From Chara braunii (lineage: Eukaryota > Streptophyta > Charophyceae > Charales > Characeae): a stretch of DNA of 26,051 nt. The notes beneath the pieces are model-generated. The model saw only the letters and a list, made by a program, of their open reading frames with translations, was not told the DNA's origin and searched no databases. This document shows positions 1 through 9,413 of the stretch, one piece after another. Where the stretch lies: positions 662,619 through 688,669 of the forward strand of contig BFEA01000221.1 of NCBI GenBank assembly GCA_003427395.1, read 5' to 3'. Each line of letters starts with the position of its first letter. Position 1 is the first letter of the stretch. A program made the position numbers and the translations under genes.

Positions 1-1273
1 GGAATCTGGATTTGGTTTTTCGCTCACCCTTGACCTCGCGATTTCCCATCTCGGATATGGTGTATGAATGTACGGATGAATGAATGGATGTCATGTTTGG
101 AATGTTTGTCCTCCTATCGNATCCCNNCCTTTGCCTTTGTTTACTGCCTTTGATGCACTCATGAGNAGGATAGGAATTTTGTGCAATCGGTAATCCTGTC
201 CTCGTTTTTGCTTATCTTTTGATCGAGCTGTTGTGGTTGTTGCATCTTGCACACTCAAAAATTACGGAGTGATGAGACAATCGAATGTCTGACCCAGCGA
301 ACGCCGNGCGAGAACGNGTGTAAATGTGATCTNATCTGCGCATTTANACGTGNCCCCGTGCGCCGATTCGTCAAATTCAAAAGAGACCATTGATTGTAGA
401 AGTACAGTCTGATCGGGCACGGCCATCCNGGATCTGCGANGGAGCNGTCATCCCGTGCGAACACGTGTAAGCGCGACTTGATTCGCGTTGCCTGCACGTG
501 CTCGCACACGGTGATCGCAACCGATACAGACCCGCTCGTAGGCATCTCGCAGCTCTACGATGACATAATGACACACTCCGAGAGTTCGGAGTCGTTGTTG
601 TACGACCTGGACTATTTCACCCCTTGGATAGCAGAAAGCCTCCGACAGAGATACCCTTGTCTGACCGAGAATCGATTGTGTCCTAGGGAGTTTCACTGCG
701 CCACCACTAGCGATCCCCAGTGCTCTCATTTCTCCACTCAGGACCACACCCACTACTTCACCCACCCCGACTTTGTCGTTATCTCCACCAGTTTCCCTCC
801 CTTCCGTCTTCTTNTTCCATATCACCAACTCANNGTCGTCCCGTGGAAGGCCATAGCCCCATATTGGCCCAGNGCGCCCTGCGGAAATTGCCGACGACGC
901 GGCGATCAGAGGANCCCGNAACTCNGGAGGCCTAACCCAAANGNNNGACGANNGGCATCACGTGGCAACTTCCAACGACCTGACTCATCGGAACCCCACC
1001 CACCCCGGAGGGACCTTCCCGCGAACCGCCGTCCTCGACACCAATCGCTCGCCCGACCTTGAATGACCCGCGCATACCACCTGTTCTATATCCAGGGGCG
1101 GTCCGCTCTCTCTCCGCCAAATTGCACTCGTGCCCCCGAAAAACTCTGCCACAGGAGATCTCAGTTCTGACCTGAGACTCCACCCCCACTTTCCCAAAAA
1201 TCCTTGGCACACCCCTTTTCGCACTTCCAGGCCCACATCCTACTCCGATCAGGAAGTCGCACTGGGTGTGATG
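1..1273 (+). repeat. LTR-A: right part of the 5' LTR
   Basis: Bases 1-1277 align without net gaps to 15765-17041 at a constant offset of 15764 and differ at only a few percent of resolved positions by eye. The copy carries about two dozen scattered ambiguous bases, almost the only ones in the window outside the large gap. The last 12 bases of the complete LTR (TTGGGCGTCACA, 17038-17049) are absent here, and the sequence passes straight into the primer binding site. The segment corresponds to the downstream leader/U5 part of the LTR; promoter and left end lie outside the window. Confidence 0.92.
568..1062 (+). CDS. LTR-encoded small protein, copy A (unknown family)
   Basis: About 164 codons from ATG 568, the first in-frame ATG after the open frame begins near 478. 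The function is unknown. The core matches copies in three other LTRs of this window: an F-V-V-I-S-T-S-F-P-P-F stretch, L-L-x-P, V-V-P-W, Y-W-P and a C-x2-C pair (codons at 880 and 889). The tail after the Cys pair is rich in Arg and Pro. Relative to copy B there are several amino-acid changes (for example in the segment after E-F-H-C) and ambiguous bases that give X residues. It sits in the same orientation as gag, in what would be the 5' leader of the element RNA. Reality as a coding unit is inferred from conservation between diverged LTRs (see 21401-21853). Confidence 0.6.
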   Translation: MTHSESSESLLYDLDYFTPWIAESLRQRYPCLTENRLCPREFHCATTSDPQCSHFSTQDHTHYFTHPDFVVISTSFPPFRLLXPYHQLXVVPWKAIAPYWPXAPCGNCRRRGDQRXPXLXRPNPXXXRXASRGNFQRPDSSEPHPPRRDLPANRRPRHQSLARP

Positions 1274-1274
1274 T

Positions 1275-1286
1275 TGGTATCGGAGC
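1275..1286 (+). other. Primer binding site, tRNA-iMet type
   Basis: TGGTATCGGAGC differs by one base (G for A) from the TGGTATCAGAGC complement of the plant initiator tRNA-Met 3' end, the usual primer site of plant LTR retrotransposons. It lies exactly where the LTR-A/LTR-B similarity stops, 40 bases before the gag frame opens. Confidence 0.85.
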
Positions 1287-1325
1287 CCGACATGTGGCCA
1301 GGTTTTAGGATTAATAGCACGCTAA

Positions 1326-2666
1326 TTGGGCGATCTGGCTAACCGAGGTCGACCTCGACCCTGGAACGCGCATAGACGCGACCCCGTCATCACCCGAAGT
1401 AAATCGGCTAATCGACGGGCAGCCAACATAAACGCTAATGCACAGAATCCGAATCCGCAGCAGAATGCTAATCAACCAAATCCTAATCAACCCGCCCCAC
1501 GAGCACGGGCTCCCATGACGCCACCTGATCGCAATCTATTTGACCCTGCACATCATCTTGCAGGAGCATGGTTGGCTACGCTCCGAGCACAACAATATTA
1601 CGATAATGAAGCTCAGGTAAACATTCCCGCTCGATTAGGAGAAGACGCTCATCACTGGTTTAGTACCTATGTATGGGTAGATCTTCCGACCTTCGAACGA
1701 GATTTTCTGAATCAATTTGATTATGTCCACCCAGAGCAAGCACTCTACATGATCAAAGACCGGGTGCAAAAACCTCTCGAGTCTATCGCACAGTATTGAA
1801 ATCGGTTCTACCGAATGTTTGTGAAAACTGAGCGAGGTGAGCAAGTCGGGAGAGATTTGTTTATTGATGGGCTTCGCAGTCGAACGATAAGGGCAAAGCT
1901 GCGAAAGCAATTTTCCCCCATCAATCACACGTTGCAACAGATCATGGCCGCTGCAGAAGAGATGAAACGAAAATTTGCGGCGAACTTCCTGGAAGGAGAA
2001 TACTATCCTAAGGAAGGAATTTCGTTCGAACTCGCTAGGGCAAGAGCTGAGTTGGCCGCGTTGCAGAACAAGTTCGAGAATATGAGATTTGTATCTGGCC
2101 CGATCACCTATCTGGAACAGATAGCCCCTAAACAACCCGCCCCGAGTGTAATCACGAGTGTCCCTATTCCTGTGACACCGACACCTGTACTGACGGCACC
2201 CCCGCCACCAATTGAGAACCCTGTGAGGACAAATGAGTCCACTGCCATTTTTTTGCTGACCAAAACGTTAATTAGCCTAATCCAGGAAAGCAAAAATGAG
2301 CAGCGAGAGCATAACGCTCGGTTAGAAGCCATGATGAGAAACATGCGGCCCATCGCGGTGCGTGCCCCTCCGATCCAACAATGGCTAGCCCCGGTGCCCG
2401 CAATCGGAGGAGCCGCAGACAATCTGAACGTCTGTTATGCATGCCATCAACCAGGGCATCTAGCCCGTGATTGCCCCCACCGGCCCTCGCAACAACGGGT
2501 TGGGGTCGCACCGCTGGCAACGACTCCCATCGTTAACGGACCTGGACGGGTAGGAGCCCTGATGGAAGAAGTGGAAGGTGTAGGAAATACGTTAGCAACC
2601 ACGGAAGAGGCTGCTGAGCTCATTCCGTTAGATCAGTATGTATCGCTTGGTTATCCTGGGCTCTGA
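1326..2666 (+). pseudogene. gag: gag polyprotein (capsid and nucleocapsid), broken
   Basis: Structural protein forming the virus-like particle and binding element RNA. One frame runs from just after a TAA at 1323 to TGA 2664, interrupted by TGA 1797. No ATG lies near the beginning (the frame opens at a TTG); the first in-frame ATG is 1515, yet upstream codons give an Asn/Gln/Pro-rich segment that looks coding, so the true start was probably lost. Residues about 75-230 resemble the retrotransposon gag (capsid) domain, with the W-L-x-x-L, H-H-W-F and D-F-L-N-Q-F patterns. A C-x2-C-x4-H-x4-C zinc knuckle is at 2433-2474. An internal Pro-rich linker separates capsid and knuckle. The stop at 2664 may be the natural gag end. 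Confidence 0.88.
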
Positions 2667-2735
2667 ATGATTGGAACGATCAGACCGGCGTCGGAACAGA
2701 AAAAAGTGGCGGAATGACGACCTTCTCCAGGAGAG

Positions 2736-3675
2736 ATGGAGTCGGGAGGACCCACCTTCGTCACTGGGGAAATCGATGTGCTAAACATCATCCGAGCTTT
2801 GGACCATCGGATCCCATTTCCGATCGGTCATCTGCTCTCGATCTTTGAACAAGCTAATGAGCGAATGCTACAACACTGTAAGGCGAACCGAAAACGATCC
2901 GCCCTCACCCGAATAACTAATGTGAAAGCTAAAAACTCCACGCCAGACGAAAACACGGCTGGCACGTCGGATCCAATACGGGTAGGACTAATACAGAAAG
3001 ATGATCATTTCCTGCGGATTAAACCCATTCCGTGGAAATCTGCCATCGAAATATGGCAAATTCCGTACAATGCAATCATTGATTCGGGAGCTGCTGTTTT
3101 GGCTATCTCACTGCGAGTAGTTGAAAGGGCAGGTAGGAAAAACGATCTGATCATGCTTATAGAGAAGGACCAACTCGTTTTGGCAGACGAAGAAAAAAAT
3201 TAAAACAGTGGGACGAATGACCAATGTTGCTTTTCGACTACGGAAGGTGCATGCGTTAAGAGACGTCGTGGTATTAGACGTAAATATCTACGACGTTCTT
3301 CTCGGTCTTCCTGCCCTTGTGGCATTACGAGCGAACTTGGATTTCGAACGACAGTCAATCATCCTCCGAAATACACGAGGAAAGCCCTATGCTGTACCAA
3401 TGAAACTGCCTCTTCGTACTACCATCAACGCAGTCCCGCGAGTTTCGCTGATGATAGCAGGGACTCTTCGTATGATCACCTGGGAAGACTCCGCAGATGA
3501 TGAGATGTCATCAAGGGATGCGGATAGCAGTGACGAAAATGATCCGGAAATTCTGAAGCTAGCACGACAACGTATTTATTACCCGCCGGCCAGAACGATC
3601 TCAAGAACGATGCATCTAACCATTCGGAACGTCCAAAGGACTAAGGCGATGATTTTGGGTGAACCCCTCGTATAG
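2736..3675 (+). pseudogene. Retropepsin-like aspartic protease region, frameshifted
   Basis: Processes the Gag-Pol polyprotein. The first part (frame of gag, 2736-3203) holds the catalytic motif I-I-D-S-G-A-A followed by V-L-A-I-S, as in retropepsins. The second part (3208-3675, +1 frame) holds D-V-L-L-G-L-P-A-L followed by A-N-L-D-F, the second conserved block of Ty3 proteases. The frame change falls in an A-rich run at 3188-3203, a likely slippage or indel site. Between gag and protease the same frame continues through TGA 2664 and TGA 2712, so gag and pol may once have been read in one frame. A TAG at 3673 separates this region from RT. The N-terminal 100 residues are not recognised. Confidence 0.78.
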
Positions 3676-3684
3676 ATTTCGAGG

Positions 3685-4905
3685 ATGGTCGATTCCTTGG
3701 AACCCCCTCAAACCTTGTACGAAGGAATCTCCCCTCTCCTCGCCCGATACGACGACAAAAAGCACAAGTGCGATATCACAGATCTACCGAAGTCCGTATT
3801 GACACCCGCAAAAGAAGTACGGCTGCTACGCCTGGGGGCGGAAGCCAATTCTTTGGAACCCCCTGGGCATCTCGAGGCTGAATCAGACGAGCTCGGAGTA
3901 AAGATCACAACTAAAATCGTACCATGGCAAGATATCTGCGATGGGATCACCCCGGAAGGACACGTGGCCATCCGGGAGGAAGACGCCCAGATGATGGCCA
4001 CGGTGTTCTCCTGGCGATCGGACCATTCATTTATCTCTGCGCCACCGCCCGATGTGGCGAAACAAGCACGCACGAAGCAGATCGACGTACGGATCTGGGA
4101 CCAGCTTTTTGAGTTACACGTGCCACAGTACGTACCTGATGAAATTCATCGTTTGATTGCGGACATTCTGACGGAGTATCAGGGAGCGATTAGCGTAACG
4201 GACACTGACATCGGCTTGTCGTTGGTCATCCAACACGAAATCCAGACGGGAAATCATTCCCCCATCCACTGCAAGCCCTACCGATACTCCCTGATAGAAC
4301 GGAAAAAGGCTCTCGAACGAATTCGGGAATTCGAAGCAAGCGGGTGCCAGTGGATTGAACCCACTACTGGACCGTGGTCGTTTCCAGTAGTATTAGTGCC
4401 GAAGAAAAACGGATCAATCCGCATATGCATCGATTATCGCAAACTAAATGAAATCACGATTAAAGATGTGTATCCCCTCCCCCGGATTGATGATTTGCTG
4501 GATGCGATTGGATGTGCTAATTATTTTAGTAAGTTTGATATTCGGCATGACTTTCATCACATTTTGGTTAAGGAGGAAGATCGGCTAAAGAAGGCCTGCG
4601 TGTTGTTTGAGGGCACGTGGCAGTGGGTTCGGTGTCCGATGGGGATTTGCAACGCGCCTGCCACGTTTCAGCGAGTGATGAACATGACGTTCCAGAACTT
4701 CGTCAACAAGACACGGCTAACTCAGGGAATGATCAACTTCTGCGTGATCGTATACATGGACGATATCCTTATCTACTCAGAGACCTATCACGGACATGCG
4801 CAACACATTGAGTGAACGTTGGGAGCACTGAGAGACGCTGGATTCAAGATCGCACTCTAGAAGAGCGAATTTTTCCTCTCGGAAATTTCGTTCCTGGGTT
4901 ACGTC
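3685..4905 (+). pseudogene. pol: Ty3/gypsy reverse transcriptase domain
   Basis: RNA-directed DNA polymerase of the element. The frame 3685-4812 contains the palm motifs in order: P-Y-R-Y-S-L and S-G-C-Q-W-I-E-P near the start, R-I-C-I-D-Y-R-K-L-N, F-S-K-F-D-I-R (first catalytic Asp), P-M-G-I-C-N-A-P-A-T-F-Q and Y-M-D-D-I-L-I-Y (4753 on, catalytic Asp pair). After TGA 4813 and TAG 4858 the same frame carries on through F-L-S-E-I-S-F-L-G-Y-V-V. The two stops fall where related proteins have ordinary residues, so they are disabling mutations. The R-H-D-F-H-H-I stretch after the first Asp departs from the usual form. About 200 residues before the RT core (3685-4200) are a pol linker without a recognised domain. 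Confidence 0.93.
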
Positions 4906-5678
4906 GTGACACGTGGAGGATTGCGGCCTGACTCGAGAAAGGTCGCGGCGGTGAGAGAAGCTCCAGTTCCCACGTCGCTGACGCAGGTTCGAGCCTTCTT
5001 GGGGTTGGCATCGTACTATCGCCGTTTCATCGAAGGCTTCGCCGCGATTGCACGGCCACTAACGAACCTGTTACGAAAGGACCAGCCTCTTAGTTGGGAT
5101 GCGGAGTGTGAGCAGGCGTCCGCGACCCTCAAAGACGCTCTGGCGACGGGACCTATTTTGATCCGACTGGACCCCTCGAAACAGTTCATTCTTATCACGG
5201 ACTGGCAACCGGAAGCTATTTCTGCTATTTTAGCGCAGAAGGGGAACGGTGGTCGTGAGCACGTCATCGAGTACGCGTCGCGGACGGTGCCAGACGAACG
5301 GAGGAGTGACTCAGCAACCCAAGGCGAATGCTATGTAGTAGTCTGGGGAATCCAACACTTCCATCTGTATCTCTACGGGCAGAAGTTCCGCCTTGTGACG
5401 GATCATGAGCCCCTGCGGCCTTGAAAAAGTTCACTAATTACACGGGCATGATTGGGCGTTGGGCGGTACGTTTACAGGAGTACGACTTCGACATCATCCA
5501 CCGGAAGACAGAAAGACACGGCAACGCGGACGGACTGACACGTCTGCATCGGCCCGCTAAAGTACCTAAGGGCGAGGAAATCACTCCGTGGAAGGAGTCA
5601 GAACTGGAAGACGGGCCTAAGTACGGACAAGTGGCAGTTCTCCCACGTGGCAAGAAGCAGACCGGTGGCAATGGGTGA
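4906..5678 (+). pseudogene. pol: RT connection and RNase H domain, one frameshift
   Basis: Degrades the RNA strand of the RNA-DNA hybrid during reverse transcription. The segment starts with the RT thumb/connection (V-R-A-F-L-G-L-A-S-Y-Y-R-R-F-I, typical of Ty3). RNase H follows with F-I-L-I-T-D-W (first acidic residue), G-E-C-Y (Glu) and V-T-D-H-E-P-L (Asp). The frame ends at TGA 5422 and coding resumes one frame over at 5421-5675 (L-K-K-F-T-N-Y ... H-G-N-A-D-G-L-T-R-L), which is the normal end of a Ty3 RNase H. One missing base near 5420 explains this. A second frame change near 5676 leads into the PHD/integrase segment. Confidence 0.9.
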
Positions 5679-6417
5679 CGAAGGTAACCTCATTACCCCT
5701 CTTTCTCCCATCCCCTCTTCATCTCTTCTCTCCCTGCCTGATAAATTTTGCTATTTTTGCGAAGCAATTTCTCGCGTATATTCAGTCTCCATGCGTCATA
5801 ACGGGGAAGGGTATGTGGAATGGGTAGATTGTCGACAGTGTGTCGCACGAGCCCATGGCTCGTGCATCCAATATCAAAATGATAGTAAACCGTGGCTATG
5901 CCCCTTGTGTCGGGTTGACAAGATCCCAACCGAGGCTCGCTTTTTGGAGGCCACGTCAGAAGGATTGGAGAAGACCCGAAAGTTTAGAAGGGCCGAAGTA
6001 TGGACCGACATCGCTTTGATTGCCACCTTAGTGGGTAACCCCCTCCAGGATTTCACCAAGGAAGATCAGAGGAGGGCTAATGAAAGGGCTCGGGATTACC
6101 GATGGATAAAGGGTAGGTTAGAAAAACGAAAAACGTACGGCAGTGGGATTTGGATGGTTGTACCGCATCCATTCATGAGGTACGACTGGGTGAAGACAAC
6201 ACACGAAGAAACGGCTGCCCATTTTGCCGTACGGATTACGGAGTTGGCCATCGACAAAAACGAACGGTATTGGTCCAATATTCGAGACCATGTGAAATTC
6301 ATCGTCTCAAACTGTCAAGTCTACGCTGCTGACAAGGCTCCGATCCAGCCGCCAGGATCGATAGTACCAACGGTAGTTGAGCGGCCGTTCCAAAGGGTGA
6401 GTACCCCCTGGTCCTAA
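5671..6417 (+). pseudogene. pol: PHD-like zinc finger plus integrase N-terminal zinc domain
   Basis: Continues pol after RNase H. Codons at 5749, 5758, 5830, 5839, 5854, 5863, 5899 and 5908 give C-x2-C-x23-C-x2-C-x4-H-x2-C-x11-C-x2-C, with Trp two residues before the seventh Cys (W-L-C) and W-V-D before the third Cys. This is the C4HC3 order of PHD fingers, which bind histone H3 tails; the last loop is one residue shorter than usual. About 270 bases later an integrase HHCC-like domain follows: T-H-E-E, A-A-H-F, R-Y-W-S-N-I-R-D-H-V and S-N-C; the second Cys of the last pair is Tyr, probably a decay mutation. The frame ends at TAA 6415 at the entry of the integrase core. A RING finger is a less likely reading, because the fifth ligand is His and the sixth Cys. 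Confidence 0.75.
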
Positions 6418-6802
6418 TAGTTGTGAATATTCAGTCCTGTTGGTATTTGTCGACCACTTTTCGAAATGGATCGAGGCCTACCCATGTCGCACGCGATAAG
6501 CCGCCGAAATCGCGCGGTATGTTAACCGTTTTCTTGGGATGCACCAGGATAAGGAAGAAATCCTGACCGATAACGGGGCGGAATTCAGAGGGGAAGTATT
6601 AAGGAACCTGGTCATACACGTTGTCGCTGTGCGGAATACCGCGCCCCATATATCACAATCCAATGGGCTAGTAGAAAACGCAAATAGGGTGATAAAGACA
6701 GCGCTGCGACGAAACATCGCGGCACGGGATCCGAGGCCCTGGCCCGATATCGTCGACCACATCCTAGCGGTCGCAGAACGCCCCATGAATCGACGGGCCT
6801 GA
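6418..6802 (+). pseudogene. pol: Integrase catalytic core (DDE), broken
   Basis: Strand-transfer domain that inserts the element cDNA. The frame around 6433-6800 reads L-V-F-V-D-H-F-S-K-W-I-E (first Asp), T-D-N-G-A-E-F (second Asp) and S-N-G-L-V-E-N-A-N-R (Glu), with 34 residues between the second Asp and the Glu, against 35 in most integrases. A TAA at 6497 interrupts it, and the preceding segment (6415-6440) needs a frame change from the HHCC part. At about 6796 coding moves one frame over into the C-terminal part. Confidence 0.92.
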
Positions 6803-7371
6803 GCCCCTTCCAATTAAGGACCAATAGCGTCGCTTGCGTTTCGATACCAAGCCTCCCTGACGAATCAACGCTCAACCGCCGGCCCACAAGGGCCACGGCA
6901 TGGGACAAGGCCAAGTGGCACTTAGAGTTGATGGAGAGGTCCCTCCCCAGGCTAGCCCGAAAACGCCAGAAAATGACCGAGTTGGCCTACGGCCGACAGG
7001 TCCGAAGTTACAAGGCCCGGAACGGGAACGCAGGTCCACGGCCCCAGTACAAATTGGGGGACATCGTGCAGGTGAGGAAATGTGCTCGCCAGGGTAAGCT
7101 AGCGCCACGATTCTTCGGGCGATTCCACGTGATTGAGCTTGGACCGAACGGCGTGAACACCGTGCGGCTTGCACCTGAGGTCTCCGGCAGCCGATCGTCT
7201 CGTCCGATTATCCGCCACGTGTCCTACCTTCGTCCCCTTCCTTCTTCCCCATCCTTGCCTCCATCTGACTCCTTCTCCGCTACGGAAGAGGACGACGACT
7301 GCTTATCGCCTGTCTCTCCGTCTCCTTCTCGTTCTCTTCCTGTTACTCCGTACCCGTCGTCATCGCCATGA
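6796..7371 (+). pseudogene. pol: Integrase C-terminal region, GPY/F-like, no chromodomain
   Basis: The frame is open from about 6796 to TGA 7369. It begins with G-L-S-P-F-Q-L, the usual sequence after the DDE core, then a helical basic segment (R-K-R-Q-K-M-T-E-L-A-Y) and the beta-barrel module Y-K-L-G-D-I-V-Q-V ... K-L-A-P-R-F-F-G-R-F, matching the GPY/F module of Ty3 integrases with G-R-F in place of G-P-[YF]. After H-V-S-Y-L-R-P the tail is a Ser/Pro/Asp-rich stretch of about 50 residues; no chromodomain-like aromatic cage is visible. The stop overlaps the ATG of the next ORF (ATGA at 7368-7371). Confidence 0.87.
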
Positions 7372-8930
7372 GTTTTCTTACAGAGCGAGCTCTCGGCGTT
7401 CCTCTACTGGTGCCACGGTGTTACATCTCGGCGATCCGACAAGTTCATCACCCGCGGCTCAACCCGGACCTTCGGCGACTTGCGCAATTCTTCTGTATCC
7501 AGGGAGTGTACGCAGCCGCTAAGTTTCGGTTTGCATGCAGTCCCCGGGCGGTTGTGTTGGCGGAGGCGGTAGCAGTTCATAGGCGATCAGCTCCTGAAAT
7601 CAGCCACGTGTCTACGGTGGTCGCCTTCAGTGGCAACATCAGCACCATCAGCCCGCTGCGGCATACGTCTATCAAGACAGCTGTGGGCGCAGCAGTTGGC
7701 GTCAGAGTGGAATCGCTGGCTCACGCCCCACGGTGATAATCTTTTCCCCACGGACGGCGTCGACCTCGACGGGATCTGAGCTTTCCAGCACGAGCCGGCG
7801 GTGGTGCTCCCTGAACTCATCCCCTTCCCCTGTCCTCAATGAACCCATCCCCAATCTCCACTTTCGACCTCCCCTCCTTCTTTCCCACCTTTTGGCAGTT
7901 CGGAGTCCATCCGCACCTCTCCTTTTGTCTGGATTCACTCGCTGTCCCCCTCCTCGATCCCCAGTAGTGGAGGCGTTGGCGAGAGCACTTCGTAGAGCTG
8001 TCAAGGTGTCTGGTCGGAGTAAGAGTCACGTGGACGCGGCACGAGGATCACCGCCAGTGGGCTGAGTACCTTGAGTTGCTTATCATCCAGGCGTGGCGAA
8101 CGGGAGTGGAGGGAGATCTACTCGGATTCCTCTTCGGATCGGTGCGGCCCGATTATCGCCAATTGATCGTGCAGGAGCTAACGGTCCCCCTTGCGCAGCT
8201 GGCCGACGATCTCCCACTTGAGATCGTCTCGCAGAGCGACGACAACCCAGTCCTGCACGTTCTCACGCGGACCTTGGCGCCATATCTTCAGTGGTCGGCG
8301 TGCTTGGAGGAACCGGGAAGCGGCCGCAACCCACCATCACAGCGCGGTTATCTGGACCCGCACGAGATAGTCGATCTCGCCTTCTTTCAAGATCGGACGG
8401 CTTCCGAGAACGAGGAGGTAGAGATTGAAGCGGAAGAAGAAAGCTCGAAAGAAGAAGAAGAAGCCGAAGAAGAGGCCGACGAGGAAGAAACTCCCGAAGA
8501 GGGGAGTTACAGTGAGCATAGCGAAGGGGAGCAAAGTGAGGAGGAGGAGGAAGAAGAACAAGGCGACGACGAAGAAGAAGAAAATCAGGAGGAGCTGGAA
8601 GAGTCGGAGTGGGAAGAATTCGAGGAGGAAGTGCGTGACGAGGCTCGGGCGCAGGCCCAGGCGCAGAAGAGGGAAGAGATCGCGATTGGGAAGCGACAGT
8701 TGGAATTCGCCAGCGTAGTTGGTAAGCCACGCACCGACGATCCGGCCCGAGATCCGGAGCCACCTAAGCCCGAGGATGGGGACCCAGCTGCTGAGACTTT
8801 GGTCGCACCGGCAAGACGGCGACGAAGCCGATCCTCCTCCCCCTCCGCACCCGATCGCCCACCAACTCGTCCACGTACCGATGCGGGGAATCGGGCTTTG
8901 TCCCCGGTCATTATCCCGCCGTCCCCTTGA
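7368..8930 (+). pseudogene. Third ORF of the element: acidic-domain protein, decayed
   Basis: Function unknown. It starts at ATG 7368 overlapping the pol stop. The segment to 7734 contains a plausible folded part (R-L-N-P-D-L-R-R-L-A-Q-F-F-C-I-Q-G-V-Y). Coding then seems to wander through another frame (7680-7840) and returns at ATG 7839; from there the frame is open to 8930 except for one TAG at 7965. It encodes a Trp-rich helical domain (W-R-R-W-R-E-H-F-V-E-L; L-I-I-Q-A-W-R-T-G-V-E-G), then about 100 residues of mainly Glu/Asp (8410-8640), an Ala/Gln helix, a basic R-R-R-R-S-R-S-S-S patch and a Pro-rich end. The Trp-rich plus Glu-rich layout recalls multi-copy hypothetical proteins of Chara (memory, unchecked). 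It is not like the env-type ORFs I know; no signal peptide or membrane segment is evident. Confidence 0.6.
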
Positions 8931-9413
8931 CCACCTCTCTTTCCGCCAAATTACCACTCGCGTCACCTTCCTCGACAATCCCTTCCCCATCGATACCTTT
9001 CGCTTTTTCTACACTACCCGCCTCGCTGCCACTGTTCATCCCCACCCTTCCACCCGATGCGCCCTCCCTGTCTTCTGCCTCCATATCCTTTTCCTTAGTG
9101 CCGCGTGGCGAGGCCACAATATGATCGAGGTATACTGCATGATTACGGGGACTATCCCCGCATGCGAGAACCACGATCACTTCCACGCGGCCCTTTTCCG
9201 AACCTTAACCACCCTCTACCCCGATTACCTCGCATCCCTCCCTCACACTGGCAACCGATTCCCCCGCTTTCACCGGATCGTTCGCTATCAGGAACTCTCG
9301 GATACGGTGGCCGGAATGGAGAGCTTCCTTCCCCCGCTACCTATCAACCCTCCCCCTCGCCATCCCTCCATGTACCGTCTCCCTTTTCCCCTCCCCGACG
9401 CTCACTGATGTAG
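8931..9413 (+). other. Pro/Ser-rich possible continuation of ORF3
   Basis: Two plus-strand frames stay open over this C-rich stretch. One (9105-9413) gives a Pro/Arg/Ser-rich peptide with P-R-L-P-R-I-P-P-S-H-W; another (8719-9408) covers the whole stretch. No domain is recognised and the base composition alone (pyrimidine-rich) favours open frames, so coding is doubtful. It could be the frameshifted C-terminus of ORF3 or the 3' untranslated part of the element. Confidence 0.3.

Larger units (their letters stand above)
1..9413 (+). mobile_element. Decayed Ty3/gypsy LTR retrotransposon (5' LTR part, gag-pol, ORF3)
   Basis: The order LTR - tRNA-iMet primer site - gag - protease - RT - RNase H - integrase is that of Ty3/gypsy elements; integrase after RNase H excludes Ty1/copia. 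The coding capacity is spread over three frames with in-frame stops at 1797, 2664, 2712, 3673, 4813, 4858 and 6497 and frame changes near 3195, 5420, 5676, 6416-6440 and 6796, so this copy cannot make a full polyprotein. The 5' LTR starts before the window. The right limit is uncertain. A close relative of the 5' LTR lies at 14578-17049; if it is the partner LTR, the element has about 13 kb of internal DNA, of which 9414-14577 shows no element-like coding. A nested insertion or rearrangement is equally possible. Confidence 0.9.

Noticed and set aside
8425-8718. Lys/Arg-rich basic peptide
   Set aside because: It is the +1 shadow of the Glu codon run in ORF3.
8263-8990. Minus-strand frames over the acidic ORF (Leu/Phe-rich, membrane-like)
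   Set aside because: They are the antisense of GAA/GAG-rich codons, which gives Phe/Leu/Ser; the plus-strand frame explains the composition and continues beyond it.
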